Positions 63,208 to 64,000 of a DNA stretch of 64,000 nucleotides are shown here, in pieces. A program made the translations under genes and the position numbers. Under the pieces are notes generated by a model that saw only the letters and a list, made by a program, of their open reading frames with translations, was not told where the DNA came from and did not search any database. The first letter of the stretch is position 1. Every line of letters begins with the position of its first letter. The stretch lies in NCBI GenBank assembly GCA_021730285.1, contig CP082962.1:1984001-2048000 (forward strand). Direction: 5' to 3'. The DNA comes from Desulfovibrio sp. JY. Lineage in GTDB: Bacteria > Desulfobacterota > Desulfovibrionia > Desulfovibrionales > Desulfovibrionaceae.

Positions 63208-64000
63208 CAAGCCTTTTCGCCGACCGGCTGGCCCGGGCCGGCCTGTGCGCGCCCGGCGCGGCGGTGATTGCCTGCGTCGACGACGCCGTCACCTTTTCCC
63301 GCGACGACGCCCCGCAAAACGCGATGCTGGCCGAAGCCGCGGCCCGCCTTGGCGCGGCCTGCCTCATGCTCGTGCCCCCGGCCGAGCCCTACCGCGCCAT
63401 CCTGGAATTTCTGGCCGCCCGCGAGGCTCCGGCCATCCGCCCCCGCGACTGCGAAACGCGCACCTTCTTCCACGACATCCCGGTCGTCGAACGCCCGGAC
63501 GCGGCGCTGGTCGCCGAGGCCCTGTCCCGGCGCAAGGGGGCCTACCTGCCCGGCCACGGTATCCTGGCTCACGGCGCGCTCTCGCCCGAGCAGGCCTTTA
63601 TCACCGTGTCCTCGGTGGCCTTTGCCGGATTCGTGAAGTTTTTTTCCGATTACCTGGCCGCCCGCCGCGTCGGCGTCCGCGACGGCGAGGCGGATCGCGC
63701 CTTCGAGACCGCCGTGGCCCATCTGCCGCCGCCGCCGGAGCGCGTGCCGCCGCTTCTGCCCGGCCCGTTTGCCGACCGCGAGGCCGCTCTCGCCGCCATG
63801 GCCGAGGCCGGACGCGCCACCGTGGCCCTGGGACTGGTCGATTCGGTCTTCGGCAACATCTCCTATAACCTTGCCGGTACGCTGGCCATCAGCCAGACCG
63901 GCAGCGCCCTGGACGCCCTCGAAGGGGCCATCGACCTGTGCCCGCTCGACGGCTCGTCCTGTGCCGGGCTCACCGCCTCGAGCGAACTCTCGGCCCACGC
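63195..64000 (+). CDS. Class II aldolase/adducin-type protein, tandem domains, 3' end outside window
   Basis: ATG at 63195 overlaps the AOR stop. Residues ~1-180 resemble the C-terminal half of one class II aldolase domain (YLPGHGILAHGALSPEQAFITVSSVAF), and residues ~205-268 resemble the start of another (ALGLVDSVFGNISYNLAGTLAISQTGSALDAL, CPLDGSSC). This looks like two domains in one chain, continuing past the window edge. Class II aldolases split or make sugar phosphates with zinc. Coupled with the AOR gene, so an aldehyde substrate is plausible. Frame has no stop in the window. Confidence 0.7.
   Translation, partial: MDALTSLFADRLARAGLCAPGAAVIACVDDAVTFSRDDAPQNAMLAEAAARLGAACLMLVPPAEPYRAILEFLAAREAPAIRPRDCETRTFFHDIPVVERPDAALVAEALSRRKGAYLPGHGILAHGALSPEQAFITVSSVAFAGFVKFFSDYLAARRVGVRDGEADRAFETAVAHLPPPPERVPPLLPGPFADREAALAAMAEAGRATVALGLVDSVFGNISYNLAGTLAISQTGSALDALEGAIDLCPLDGSSCAGLTASSELSAH

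Overview
The window is a GC-rich chromosomal segment of a sulfate-reducing deltaproteobacterium, most likely Desulfovibrionaceae close to Desulfovibrio/Solidesulfovibrio. The inference rests on the gene set: a two-subunit D-lactate/glycolate-type oxidase, an Aquifex-type aconitase, a tungsten aldehyde:ferredoxin oxidoreductase, HPr/EI with a mannose-family IID, and MotA/MotB. No 16S or other definitive marker is present. No rRNA, tRNA, CRISPR array, prophage or insertion sequence was recognised.

Layout. 1-5.9 kb: a truncated family-4 glycosyltransferase, then divergently a MEMO-family protein overlapping a radical-SAM-like protein that lacks the radical-SAM cysteines, a one-cysteine thiol peroxidase, a lipoprotein and YchF. 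6.4-16.6 kb: YceI, nitroreductase, aconitase, PpiD, a duplicated Cache-like soluble sensor and a cation/proton antiporter. 16.8-23.5 kb: a chemoreceptor, a phosphodiesterase, an HD hydrolase, ArgJ, an EF-hand lipoprotein and a TPR protein. 23.6-29.7 kb: small secreted proteins and a LysR gene divergent from a TauE exporter/CMD/aldehyde dehydrogenase/coiled-coil operon. 29.9-41.3 kb, nearly all on the minus strand: MotAB, SecA, GlcF/GlcD-like oxidase, SmpB, PTS EI, HPr and a lone IID.

42.8-48.9 kb holds a tightly overlapping plus-strand operon for a deoxy(amino) sugar: methyltransferase, polyprenyl-phosphate-type glycosyltransferase, 3,4-ketoisomerase-like cupin, NDP-hexose 2,3-dehydratase, Gfo/Idh/MocA reductase and DegT aminotransferase. 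49.5-51.6 kb encodes a stand-alone molybdopterin oxidoreductase. 51.8-60.4 kb is a minus-strand operon (wecB, nfrB-like, nfrA-like, DUF4434) matching the NGR/N4-receptor exopolysaccharide system of E. coli, in which c-di-GMP bound by MshEN domains switches on NfrB; this NfrB carries an apparently doubled MshEN region. 60.6-64 kb holds an internally repetitive orphan protein, a tungsten-enzyme gene and a truncated double class II aldolase.

Two families of intergenic elements are scattered through the window. One is a long GC-rich hairpin (12 copies, some identical over about 60 bases) acting probably as terminators. The other is a ~190-base element of nested hairpins with three copies; its paired arms differ in sequence between copies but remain complementary, which suggests a selected structure.
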